NCBI GenBank assembly: GCA_009937615.1
Contig: JAACFB010000038.1
Location: forward strand, 1-40,703
DNA length: 40,703 nucleotides
Reading direction: 5' to 3'
Source of the DNA: Gammaproteobacteria bacterium
Lineage (GTDB): Bacteria; Pseudomonadota; Gammaproteobacteria; Steroidobacterales; Woeseiaceae
Shown piece by piece: positions 8,852 through 16,882 of this stretch. Made by a program: the position numbers and the translations under genes. The notes beneath the pieces are model-generated. The model searched no databases. It had not been told where the DNA came from and saw only the letters and a list, made by a program, of their open reading frames with translations. Position 1 is the first letter of the stretch. The number at the start of each line of letters is the position of its first letter.

Positions 8852-10197
8852 CAGCCGTTCGCCTCTATTTCGTCCAGGTTCAACCGCAAAAACGGACCGT
8901 AATCGTACTTGCCGTTGCAGACGAACGAGCACAAGGCGAGATCCTCTTCATCGAGCTCGAGGCAGCCAAGTTCCCGCGCTTTGTCCGTATCTTCGACCAG
9001 CAGCGCTTTAAGCAGCGGCGTCGGCAGGATATCGAGCGGCATGATTCTCTCGAACGTGCCGATCGACACCATCGCGCGCGGACTTCCGTTCTGGGACGTC
9101 GTCAGCGGAAATCCGCCGCGATGCAGAAGATGCGCGGCATACGCTCGCACCGAAGAATATTTATCCGTGCCCGGCCGCATCCAGGAGAGAAACTGGCGCT
9201 CCCGGCCTTCGGCGAGCACGCTGATCTCGTTATGGTAGCGACCCAGGTAGGCCATTGGTCCCGACGCCTGGTGCCCACTCAGGATCGATCCGCTGATGAT
9301 GCGTAGTCTGCCGGGCGCCGTCTCTCCCTGCAGGAGCTCAGCGATACTTGCCCCGATGCGCGTCTGCATGAGGCGGGGCCGCAGCGCCATTGGGCCGCCG
9401 ATGGCGACGATTTTATCGGTCGGCAGGCGGCCACGCGTAAACAATCGGCCAATCGCCATGACGTGCTGATAGCCGATGTGCCAGACCGTCTTCTTTTCGC
9501 TGACCGGCTCGAGGAAATGAATATGCGTACCGACCAGACCAGCGGGGTGTGGGCCCGCGAACTCCGTGTGTCGGAATTGTGTGTCATCGGGACACGCGAT
9601 GCCGGCGTCAGGAGCCGTATTGACGTAAACGCTGCCGTCGGTCAAGCGTGCTATAACCTGCAGCCCGTTCGCGAACGCATCGGCGTCGGCGTTGATGATC
9701 AAAGCCGGGTCCGCGGCGAGCGGATTGGTGTCGATCGCTGTGACGAAGACCGCGGCCGGCCGCTGATCCGGCGACGGAATGTGACTGTAAGGCCGGGTCC
9801 GCAATGCAGTCCAGAGCCCGGACTCCAGCAATATCTGCCGGACCTTGGCTGCGTCTATTGCGGGCAGCTGTGACGGCGAGAACGACTCGTAATCTTCGGC
9901 CGCGTCCCCGTCCAGCCGAATAACCACAGACTGCAGCGCCCTGCGCGCGCCGCGGTTGATCGCAATAACCTGGCCCGAACCGGGTGCCGTGAACTGCACC
10001 TCAGGGTTGCGCTTGTCGGTAAAAAGCCTCTGTCCCAGGCGAACGGGATCGCCTTCACGGACTGCCATGCTGGGTCGCAACCCGATGACGTCGGTCCCCA
10101 TAACCGCCACGGTGCTCACGTTCGATGCGGAGCCGATGACCGGCTCCGGATCGCCTTGAATGGGTATATCGAGACCTTTCTTAATCGTTATGCGCAT
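8851..10197 (-). CDS. nqrA: Na+-NQR subunit A
   Basis: NqrA is the peripheral, non-membrane subunit of Na+-NQR and has been implicated in quinone binding. At 448 residues it has the usual length. Diagnostic segments are MRITIKKGLDIPIQG at the start, VGTHIHFLEPVSEKKTVWHIGYQ in the middle and LELDEEDLALCSFVCNGKYDYGP near the C-terminus. The gene starts 34 bases after the menA stop on the same strand, too short for an obvious independent promoter, so menA and the nqr genes probably share a transcript. No strong Shine-Dalgarno sequence is visible before this ATG. Confidence 0.96.
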   Translation of the reverse strand: MRITIKKGLDIPIQGDPEPVIGSASNVSTVAVMGTDVIGLRPSMAVREGDPVRLGQRLFTDKRNPEVQFTAPGSGQVIAINRGARRALQSVVIRLDGDAAEDYESFSPSQLPAIDAAKVRQILLESGLWTALRTRPYSHIPSPDQRPAAVFVTAIDTNPLAADPALIINADADAFANGLQVIARLTDGSVYVNTAPDAGIACPDDTQFRHTEFAGPHPAGLVGTHIHFLEPVSEKKTVWHIGYQHVMAIGRLFTRGRLPTDKIVAIGGPMALRPRLMQTRIGASIAELLQGETAPGRLRIISGSILSGHQASGPMAYLGRYHNEISVLAEGRERQFLSWMRPGTDKYSSVRAYAAHLLHRGGFPLTTSQNGSPRAMVSIGTFERIMPLDILPTPLLKALLVEDTDKARELGCLELDEEDLALCSFVCNGKYDYGPFLRLNLDEIEANG

Positions 10198-10231
10198 AGG
10201 TCGCTACTGATCATTGGCGGCACCCGAATAC

Positions 10232-11221
10232 TCAGGCAGCCCCCCAGAACGTCATGTAAAGGGCGAGCCCCACGAGCCAGACAGAGCCCAGCGTATGGAT
10301 GGCCAACGTCCCCTCGATGGCACCGGTAAGACCCTCACGATCTCCAGCACCGCGAAGCACGGCACCCGACGCTCGAACCGCCATTATCATCAGCACGATC
10401 GGCAGCAGCGGTGCGGCAAGCGGCAGCGAGCCTGCCAGCGTCTGCCAGACGATGGCGGCAAACGCCAGCAACTGAATGCCGAGATAGAGCGCTGCCGTGC
10501 CGCCAAGACCGAGGCGCACCGGCAAGGTGCGCTTGCCCGTGGCACCGTCAGCGTCAATATCGGGCACCTCGTTGATGAGCAGTATCGCCGCAACCCAGGC
10601 GCTTATCGGCACTGAGAACAGGACGGCCTGCAGGTCCAGAACCCCACTCTGCAGCCAGGCGGCACCGGTTACCGGAAGCACGCCGAATGCAATGCCGACG
10701 GCAAGCTCACCCAACCCGATTGAACTGAGTCGCACCGGGCCCAGGGAATACAGCACGGCCAGCACCACGCCGGCCAGACCGAACCATAGGATCATCGCGC
10801 CTTTGACAAGCAACAGCATCAGGCCCGCCAGTGCCGCGAATGCCAACAGGGTCGTCCCGAGGCGCGCCATGCCGGTCGAGGACATGATGCCTGCCTGTAT
10901 GAACCGCGAGCCGCCCGTGTAGGGATAAATCCTGTCCTCGTTTTGCCGATCGGTGCCGCCTGCATCGTCGCCAACGTCGTTCAGGACGTTCGCACCTGCG
11001 TGCACACATACGGTGGCGACCAGCGCCAACAGGAACACGGCAAAGTCGAACTGCCCGGCCACGTGCAGACCCCAGGCGCTGCCGGCCAGAACGGGCAGCA
11101 CGGAGGCGGGAAAGAACTTCGGCCGGGTGGCGTGAAACAGGCGCTTCAGCGTCTGTGCGGCAGAGTCCCCGCCCAACTTTTCGGCATCTGGACCTGCGAC
11201 TCTCGCTGTATCGGATGACAT
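10232..11221 (-). CDS. menA: 1,4-dihydroxy-2-naphthoate prenyltransferase (MenA), UbiA family
   Basis: MenA attaches a polyprenyl chain to 1,4-dihydroxy-2-naphthoate, giving demethylmenaquinone. The product has 329 residues and about eight to nine membrane helices. The two UbiA-family aspartate motifs are present: NVLNDVGDD near residue 80 and NEVPDIDADGATGKRTLPV near residue 214. The early stretch TRPKFFPASVLPVLAGSAW is typical of the MenA branch, and location next to a fumarate reductase and Na+-NQR favours menaquinone over ubiquinone synthesis. Another UbiA prenyltransferase remains possible. The start ATG has a good ribosome-binding site (GGGGAGGAAG, 5 bases upstream). It seems to be the first gene of the leftward nqr transcript. 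Confidence 0.85.
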   Translation of the reverse strand: MSSDTARVAGPDAEKLGGDSAAQTLKRLFHATRPKFFPASVLPVLAGSAWGLHVAGQFDFAVFLLALVATVCVHAGANVLNDVGDDAGGTDRQNEDRIYPYTGGSRFIQAGIMSSTGMARLGTTLLAFAALAGLMLLLVKGAMILWFGLAGVVLAVLYSLGPVRLSSIGLGELAVGIAFGVLPVTGAAWLQSGVLDLQAVLFSVPISAWVAAILLINEVPDIDADGATGKRTLPVRLGLGGTAALYLGIQLLAFAAIVWQTLAGSLPLAAPLLPIVLMIMAVRASGAVLRGAGDREGLTGAIEGTLAIHTLGSVWLVGLALYMTFWGAA

Positions 11222-11284
11222 GTCTTCCTCCCCTGTGCCTTTAGCCTGAGCCCGGCAGCTACCCGGCGCCGGTTAACCAGCCTG

Positions 11285-11312
11285 TTTATACCGGATTCGG
11301 CGCCGATCGCAA
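11285..11312 (-). promoter_or_regulatory. Candidate sigma-70 promoter for menA-nqr
   Basis: On the minus strand a -35-like TTGCGA (11307-11312) and a -10-like TATAAA (11285-11290) are separated by 16 bases, about 60 bases before the menA start. It is the best promoter-like match in the menA/hypC divergent gap. No operator was recognised. Confidence 0.45.
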
Positions 11313-11379
11313 CGATAGGCAGGTGATCACCATAGCGAAATAGGCGTTATTACGTAGGTTCCCGCCCAGATCCAGCGAC

Positions 11380-11385
11380 TATGAT
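11380..11385 (+). promoter_or_regulatory. Candidate -10 element for the hyp operon
   Basis: TATGAT lies about 50 bases before the hypC ATG on the plus strand. The expected -35 position (about 11357-11362, GGTTCC) is poor, so an activator or another sigma factor may be involved. Weakly supported. Confidence 0.3.
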
Positions 11386-11437
11386 TTGTCTGAGGTCGGA
11401 TAACTCGGCATCCCCGACCCGTCCCGGAGGTCACACA

Positions 11438-11665
11438 ATGTGTCTGGCTGTTCCGATGAGAATCAAGACGATCGACGGTTTCCAGTGCACCTGTGAGGCC
11501 CGTGGAATCGAGCGCGACGTCAGCCTTTTCATGCTGCAGGGCGAGGAGGTCAAGCCAGGCGACCACATTCTCGTGCACGTCGGTTATGCGATCCAGAAAG
11601 TATCCAGCGATGACGCGGAAGCATCCTGGGAGCTGTTCGACGAGATCCTGGCGACTGACGCCTGA
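11438..11665 (+). CDS. hypC: Hydrogenase maturation chaperone HypC
   Basis: HypC binds HypD and the hydrogenase large-subunit precursor and helps transfer the Fe(CN)2CO group. The true start is the ATG at 11438, since HypC must begin with the conserved MC (MCLAVPMRI); the N-terminal cysteine is essential in the family. It is preceded by GGAGGT, an excellent ribosome-binding site. Length is 75 residues, normal for HypC, with GDHILVHVGYAIQKV as the conserved barrel strand. First gene of the hypCBDFE run; hypB starts 24 bases later. Confidence 0.95.
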   Translation: MCLAVPMRIKTIDGFQCTCEARGIERDVSLFMLQGEEVKPGDHILVHVGYAIQKVSSDDAEASWELFDEILATDA

Positions 11666-11689
11666 CGGTCGGCCAGACAGGGGTGACCA

Positions 11690-12421
11690 ATGTGCGATAA
11701 CTGCGGCTGCAATATCACGCCCGGCAACGAATATCTCGTGATGGGGGGCGGCCACCTGGCCACGACGGCATCCGGACACGAATCCGTCGAAGTCCTGCGC
11801 GGTTTGCTGGACGCGAACGACGAGCAGGCCAGCCATAACCGCGAACACTTCAACCAGCACGATGTCATTGCGATCAACCTGATGTCGTCACCGGGTGCCG
11901 GTAAGACCTCGCTACTCGAAGCAACGATCGATGCCGTCGGTCCGGAGCTCAGGATTGCAGTCATCGAAGGTGATCTCGAGACCGAAAACGATGCGCGACG
12001 GATCCGCAACAAAGGCGTGCAAGCCATTCAGATCAGCACCGGCAGCGCCTGTCATCTCGATGCCCACATGGTGCACTCGGCACTGCATGAGCTACCACTC
12101 GATGAAGTCGATGTCGTCTTTATCGAGAACGTCGGCAACCTGGTCTGTCCCGCCAGCTTCGACCTCGGTCAGCATCACAACGTCGCCCTGCTGTCTACCC
12201 CCGAGGGACACGACAAACCCGCGAAATACCCGGTCATGTTTCGTGCCGCAGATCTCGTGCTGATTACGAAATCCGACCTGCTCGACGTACTCGACGATTT
12301 CGACCCCGCAGAGGCTACCGCCTGCGTACGCCGGCTTGCCAGCGCCGCGCCGGTTGTCGCCGTATCGGCAAAGACCGGTGCCGGCCTGGATCAATGGCTG
12401 GACTGGGTGAGCAAAACGTGA
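11690..12421 (+). CDS. hypB: Hydrogenase nickel-insertion GTPase HypB
   Basis: HypB is a SIMIBI-class GTPase that, with HypA, delivers nickel to the NiFe hydrogenase precursor. The product has 243 residues. The N-terminus has a CxxCGC nickel-binding motif (MCDNCGCNI). The G domain shows Walker A SSPGAGKTSLLE near residue 65, GDLETENDA, the metal-site region GSACHLDAHMVH, FIENVGNLVCPA and the guanine-specificity motif TKSDLL. There is no polyhistidine stretch, so it is not the nickel-storage form. No hypA accompanies it here. The stop overlaps the preferred hypD GTG start (GTGA). Confidence 0.95.
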   Translation: MCDNCGCNITPGNEYLVMGGGHLATTASGHESVEVLRGLLDANDEQASHNREHFNQHDVIAINLMSSPGAGKTSLLEATIDAVGPELRIAVIEGDLETENDARRIRNKGVQAIQISTGSACHLDAHMVHSALHELPLDEVDVVFIENVGNLVCPASFDLGQHHNVALLSTPEGHDKPAKYPVMFRAADLVLITKSDLLDVLDDFDPAEATACVRRLASAAPVVAVSAKTGAGLDQWLDWVSKT

Positions 12422-13548
12422 CGACACGTAACGCAGACTACTGGCTCGACGCATTGCGTGGACTTGGTATCGACAAGCCGGTTCGGATCATGAACGTGTG
12501 CGGCGGCCACGAACGCTCCATATCGGTTGCCGGCTTGCGCACGGCTATCCCCGAGACGATCGAACTCGTTCCCGGTCCCGGCTGCCCGGTGTGCATATGC
12601 CCGGAAGAAGACGTCTTCGAAGCCATCCAGCTCGCCCTCAACGAGGACATCATACTCGTCGCTTTCGGCGACATGCTGCGCGTGCCGGTCAACGCGCCGA
12701 AGCGCGACCCGCGATCCCTCGAGCAGGCCCGGGCCGCCGGCGCCGACATCAGGCCGATTGCCTCGCCCAGCGAAGCGGTCAGGATTGCCCGGGACAATCC
12801 ATCGCGCAACGTCGTCTTCTTCGCGGCCGGCTTCGAAACGACCACGGCGCCGGTTGCCGCAATGCTGGCGGAAGGAGCGCCCGGCAATCTACTGGTACTG
12901 CTGTCGGGCCGCCTGACCTGGCCGGCCGTAGCCCTGCTGCTCGATTCGGAGACCCCGGGTTTCGATGCCCTGATCGCTCCCGGACACGTGTCGACGGTCA
13001 TGGGACCCGAAGAGTGGGAATTCGTGGTCAGCAAACACAACATCCCTGCCGCTATTGCAGGCTTTCGACCGGATACGTTGCTCGCCGCGATGTACTCGGT
13101 ACTCAGGCAGCTGCGCGACGATCGCCGTTTCCTCGACAACTGCTACCCCGAGGTCGTGCGCCCGGGCGGCAATGCGGTGGCGCGCCGGCAGCTGGATACG
13201 GTCATGGAGGTTTGCGACGCTAACTGGCGCGGCGTCGGCGTCATACCAAAGTCCGGTTTCGTGCTGCGGCCGGAATTTGTTGCCCACGATGCGCGTCAGC
13301 AGCTCCCCTCCTATGCCGACGACTCCCGTAAACGCGTCGGCGAGATGCCACCGGGCTGCGACTGTGCGCGCGTCGTCCTGGGCAAGATCTATCCGAACCA
13401 GTGCCGCCTCTATGGACGCGCCTGTACGCCGCGCAAGCCGATCGGCCCGTGCATGGTCTCGGATGAGGGCGCGTGCCGAATCTGGTGGGCCTCGGGATAC
13501 CGGGAGAACCTTTGGGAGCAGGAACCGGAGCGGCAATCGCATGGCTGA
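12418..13548 (+). CDS. hypD: Hydrogenase Fe-cofactor assembly protein HypD
   Basis: HypD carries a [4Fe-4S] cluster and is the scaffold on which CN and CO are added to iron. I chose the GTG at 12418, which gives a GTGA overlap with hypB and 376 residues; an upstream ATG at 12394 would overlap hypB by 28 bases. Conserved motifs in order: CGGHERSI near residue 25, GPGCPVCICP near residue 53, FFAAGFETTTAP near residue 134, and the cluster region from PPGCDCARVVLGKI through NQCRLYGRACTP to GPCMVSDEGACRIWW. The end overlaps hypF by 8 bases. Confidence 0.95.
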   Translation: MTTRNADYWLDALRGLGIDKPVRIMNVCGGHERSISVAGLRTAIPETIELVPGPGCPVCICPEEDVFEAIQLALNEDIILVAFGDMLRVPVNAPKRDPRSLEQARAAGADIRPIASPSEAVRIARDNPSRNVVFFAAGFETTTAPVAAMLAEGAPGNLLVLLSGRLTWPAVALLLDSETPGFDALIAPGHVSTVMGPEEWEFVVSKHNIPAAIAGFRPDTLLAAMYSVLRQLRDDRRFLDNCYPEVVRPGGNAVARRQLDTVMEVCDANWRGVGVIPKSGFVLRPEFVAHDARQQLPSYADDSRKRVGEMPPGCDCARVVLGKIYPNQCRLYGRACTPRKPIGPCMVSDEGACRIWWASGYRENLWEQEPERQSHG

Positions 13549-15871
13549 AACCGGACAACACGGCATCGAACCGACCCCGGGGTTCAGGCCCGCCAAACCG
13601 GTAGTGCGGACACAGGCGACCAGCTACGCGGTGCGCCTGACGCTCGCGGGACACGTGCAGGGCGTGGGCTTTCGGCCGTTTGTGTACCGCCTGGCGAAAG
13701 AATGCGGCATCACGGGCTATGTCCAGAATCGGCTTGGTGAAGTCGATATCGTCGCCTGCGGACGCCATGAGGTGCTGCGTCGATTTCGGGATGACCTGAT
13801 TCGACGCGCGCCGCCGTTATCGAAACCGCGGATTGCCAAGATGTTGCCGATCGATACCGCGGCCTACACTGAATTTGCGATAGCCAGCAGTTCGGAGCAG
13901 GCCGACGCGCGTATCTATGTACCGCCGGACTACTTCATGTGTGACGACTGCCGTCACGAACTCCATGATCCCGGGGACCGCCGCTACCGCTACCCGTTCA
14001 TCAACTGCACCCAGTGCGGACCGCGCTTCACACTGATCGAGCGCCTGCCTTACGATCGGCCAAACACGAGCATGGCCGACTTTCCGCTATGCGCCGACTG
14101 CGAGGCAGAGTACCGCGACCCACTCGATCGGCGCTTTCATGCCGAACCCGTCGCATGCCCGGACTGCGGCCCGCAGCTCACATACGTCGATGCCGGTAAC
14201 TGCGATCGCGAGGGTCGCGCCGCGCTGGAGGCCACACTGGACGCTCTGCGCGGCGGCCGGATCGTGGCTGTCAAGGGCATCGGTGGTTATCACCTGATGT
14301 GCGACGCCCGCAATGACCGCGCCGTGCAGACCCTGCGGCGCCGCAAGCACCGGCCGGCCAAGCCCCTCGCAGTCATGTTTCCGCTCGAGGGTGCAGACGG
14401 TCTCGACGCCGTCCGGCGCTGCGCCGAACCGAGCCCCGGCGAAGCGCGCCGGCTGACAAGCCCGGCTCGGCCCATAGTGCTTGTTACCCGGTCCGAAGCG
14501 GCCGGCCTCGCCGCCGGGATAGCGCCGGGACTTGCCGAGATCGGGGTTTTCTTACCTTACAGTCCGCTGCACGAACTGCTGCTGGCGGAGTTTGGCGCTC
14601 CACTCGTCGCGACCTCGGGCAATATCAGCGGCGAACCGGTTCTGACCGATAACACCGAGGCAACCGAGCGCCTCGCTGCCATCGCCGACACATTCCTGCA
14701 TCACGATAGACGCATCGTGCGCCCCGCCGACGACTCCGTGTACAGAAGAATCTCGGACAGGACCAGGCCTTTGCGCATCGGGCGCGGGCGTGCACCAGTC
14801 GAACTCGAACTGCCTTGGCGCCAACCACAGCCCGTGCTCGCTGTCGGCGGCCACATGAAGGGCACGGTAGCGCTGTCGTGGGACCGGCGTGTCGTCGTAT
14901 CACCGCACATCGGGGAGATGGACAGTCCACGCAGCCTCGCCGTGTTCGAACAGGCTGCCGCGGACCTGCAGTCCCTTTACGGCGTTGCCGCAGAGCGCAT
15001 CGTTTGCGATGCCCATCGCGGCTACACGACGCACCGCTGGGCAAGAGCCCAGTCGCTGCCCGTCGATACGGTCTGGCACCATCATGCACATGCCAGCGCG
15101 CTGGCCGCCGAGGCGGATCTCACGGGCGACTGGCTCATCTTCACGTGGGATGGCGTGGGTCTAGGCGATAACGGCACATTGTGGGGCGGTGAGGCGCTCG
15201 TCGGGGAACCCGGCAACTGGAACCGGGCGGCCAGTCTGCGGCCGTTTCGACTGCCCGGTGGCGAGCGAGCCGGCCGCGAACCGTGGCGCAGCGCCGCCGC
15301 GCTGCATTGGGAGTGCGGCGAAGACTGGCCGGATTGTCCCGATACGAAAGGACTTGCGAAGCATGGCTGGCAGCACGGCATCAACTGCCCGCAAACCAGT
15401 GCGGTTGGCCGCCTGTTCGATGCAGCAGCCGCCATCATTTGCGGGCAGACGCATGTCAGCTTCGAGGCACAGGGGCCCATGTTCCTCGAATCGCTGTGTC
15501 AGCAACGGCGCGAACCCGTCGATCTGCCGATCGTGCGCGATGAAGATGGCGTCTGGCGCAGCGACTGGCAGCCGTTGCTCGCCGTAATGGCCGATGCGGG
15601 CCTGCCACCCGCGATGCGTGCTGAAATCTTCCATGCAAGCCTTGCGTCGATGCTGCTTCGGCAGGCGCGGACGATCCGGGATGATTCCACTTTCGGCCGC
15701 GTCGGCCTCTCAGGCGGCGTCTTTCAAAACCGGTTCCTGACCGAACAGGCCACCGACCTGTTGCAGGCCGACGGCTTTCGCGTTGTCCTCGCCGAAAAAC
15801 TCCCATGCAACGACGCGGCGCTCAGTTTCGGGCAGGTCGCCGAGCTGGCCGCCCGCGGCAACAGAGGCTGA
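13541..15871 (+). CDS. hypF: Carbamoyltransferase HypF
   Basis: HypF converts carbamoyl phosphate and ATP to carbamoyl adenylate and transfers the carbamoyl group to the C-terminal cysteine of HypE, the source of the cyanide ligands. From the ATG at 13541 it has 776 residues. Domains in order: a 30-residue leader, an acylphosphatase domain (GHVQGVGFRPFVYRLA), two zinc-finger pairs (CDDCRHEL/CTQCGPR and CADCEAEY/CPDCGPQ), a YrdC-like domain (GRIVAVKGIGGYHLMCDA) and a Kae1-like carbamoyltransferase domain with VWHHHAHASA and LSGGVFQNRFL. The open frame continues well upstream inside hypD, but that extension is a shadow. It overlaps hypD by 8 bases; hypE begins 5 bases after its stop. Confidence 0.95.
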   Translation: MAETGQHGIEPTPGFRPAKPVVRTQATSYAVRLTLAGHVQGVGFRPFVYRLAKECGITGYVQNRLGEVDIVACGRHEVLRRFRDDLIRRAPPLSKPRIAKMLPIDTAAYTEFAIASSSEQADARIYVPPDYFMCDDCRHELHDPGDRRYRYPFINCTQCGPRFTLIERLPYDRPNTSMADFPLCADCEAEYRDPLDRRFHAEPVACPDCGPQLTYVDAGNCDREGRAALEATLDALRGGRIVAVKGIGGYHLMCDARNDRAVQTLRRRKHRPAKPLAVMFPLEGADGLDAVRRCAEPSPGEARRLTSPARPIVLVTRSEAAGLAAGIAPGLAEIGVFLPYSPLHELLLAEFGAPLVATSGNISGEPVLTDNTEATERLAAIADTFLHHDRRIVRPADDSVYRRISDRTRPLRIGRGRAPVELELPWRQPQPVLAVGGHMKGTVALSWDRRVVVSPHIGEMDSPRSLAVFEQAAADLQSLYGVAAERIVCDAHRGYTTHRWARAQSLPVDTVWHHHAHASALAAEADLTGDWLIFTWDGVGLGDNGTLWGGEALVGEPGNWNRAASLRPFRLPGGERAGREPWRSAAALHWECGEDWPDCPDTKGLAKHGWQHGINCPQTSAVGRLFDAAAAIICGQTHVSFEAQGPMFLESLCQQRREPVDLPIVRDEDGVWRSDWQPLLAVMADAGLPPAMRAEIFHASLASMLLRQARTIRDDSTFGRVGLSGGVFQNRFLTEQATDLLQADGFRVVLAEKLPCNDAALSFGQVAELAARGNRG

Positions 15872-15875
15872 GACG

Positions 15876-16877
15876 ATGGACGACGACCGGATCTCATTGG
15901 CACACGGTAACGGCGGCCGCTTCATGCGCGAGCTGATCGATGAAGTATTTGCACATCACCTCGGCGCCGACGACCTCGATGTGCGCGCCGATGCGGTCCC
16001 GATCGCACTCGACGGCGGCGAGGTCATGATTACGACGGACGGGTTCACGGTACAGCCACTCGAATTCCCGGGCGGCGACATAGGCTCGCTGTCCGTGCAC
16101 GGCACCACCAACGACCTCGCCGTAGCCGGTGCCCGGCCAATGTACCTGACGCTGAACGCATTTATCGAAGAAGGACTCGAGATCAAGCAGCTCGATCGCA
16201 TCGTCGCGAGTCTTGCGGCTGCCGCGAGAGAATCGGGTGTCAAGGTCAGCGCGGGCGATACCAAGGTCCTGCGACGCGGGGAAGGCGGCGGACTCTATCT
16301 GGCAACGACGGGCGTCGGCATAAGGCTGCCTGGCGTAAGACCGGCGCTCGACCTCATCGAGGACGGCGACATCCTGATCATCAGCGGCACCGTCGGTGAC
16401 CATGGCACAGCCGTCATGCTCGCTCGCGAGGATTTCGGTCTGCGCGGCGACCTGGTATCGGATGCGGGCCCGGTCATGGCACTGACCGAGTCGCTGCTCC
16501 GCTTCGACGGGCTACGGTTCATGCGCGACCCGACGCGCGGAGGCATAGCCTCGATTGCACACGAGATTCAGCGTGCAACCGGATTCGGTGTGCGTTTCGA
16601 AGCCACGATCCCGGTTCGCGAACAGGTGCAGTCCATTTGCGACATGTTGGGCTATGACCCTTACTACCTTGCCTGCGAAGGGCGCGTGCTCGCTGTCGTC
16701 GCGCCCGACCAGGCCGATGAGGCACTGGCGGCCTGGCAAGCGCTGCCAACCGGGCAGGGCGCAGCGCGTATCGGTCGAATTGTCGCCGGTCAATCACGCG
16801 TGGTCATGGAAACAGAGCTCGGTGGCGAGCGTTTCCTCGAAGAACTCGAGGACGACCCGTTACCGCGCATCTGTTGA
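15876..16877 (+). CDS. hypE: Carbamoyl dehydratase HypE
   Basis: HypE dehydrates the carbamoylated C-terminal cysteine to a thiocyanate that supplies cyanide to the hydrogenase iron. The chosen start (ATG 15876, MDDDRISLAHGNGGRFM) lies 5 bases after hypF and gives 333 residues. Family features are LAHGNGG at the N-terminus, GEVMITTDGFTVQPLEFPGG, KVSAGDTKVL, FMRDPTRGGIAS and the C-terminal PRIC, ending in the reactive cysteine. The intact PRIC end argues that this maturation set is functional. The antiporter gene begins at or within a few bases of its stop. Confidence 0.96.
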   Translation: MDDDRISLAHGNGGRFMRELIDEVFAHHLGADDLDVRADAVPIALDGGEVMITTDGFTVQPLEFPGGDIGSLSVHGTTNDLAVAGARPMYLTLNAFIEEGLEIKQLDRIVASLAAAARESGVKVSAGDTKVLRRGEGGGLYLATTGVGIRLPGVRPALDLIEDGDILIISGTVGDHGTAVMLAREDFGLRGDLVSDAGPVMALTESLLRFDGLRFMRDPTRGGIASIAHEIQRATGFGVRFEATIPVREQVQSICDMLGYDPYYLACEGRVLAVVAPDQADEALAAWQALPTGQGAARIGRIVAGQSRVVMETELGGERFLEELEDDPLPRIC

Positions 16878-16882
16878 TCCCG

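Noticed and set aside
8852..8932. 27-codon upstream extension of nqrB
   Set aside because: It overlaps the nqrA C-terminus and does not resemble NqrB; the TGATG junction gives the right start.
13055..13540. N-terminal extension of the HypF frame
   Set aside because: It lies wholly within hypD in another frame; the acylphosphatase domain starts after the ATG at 13541, 5 codons before the hypD end.
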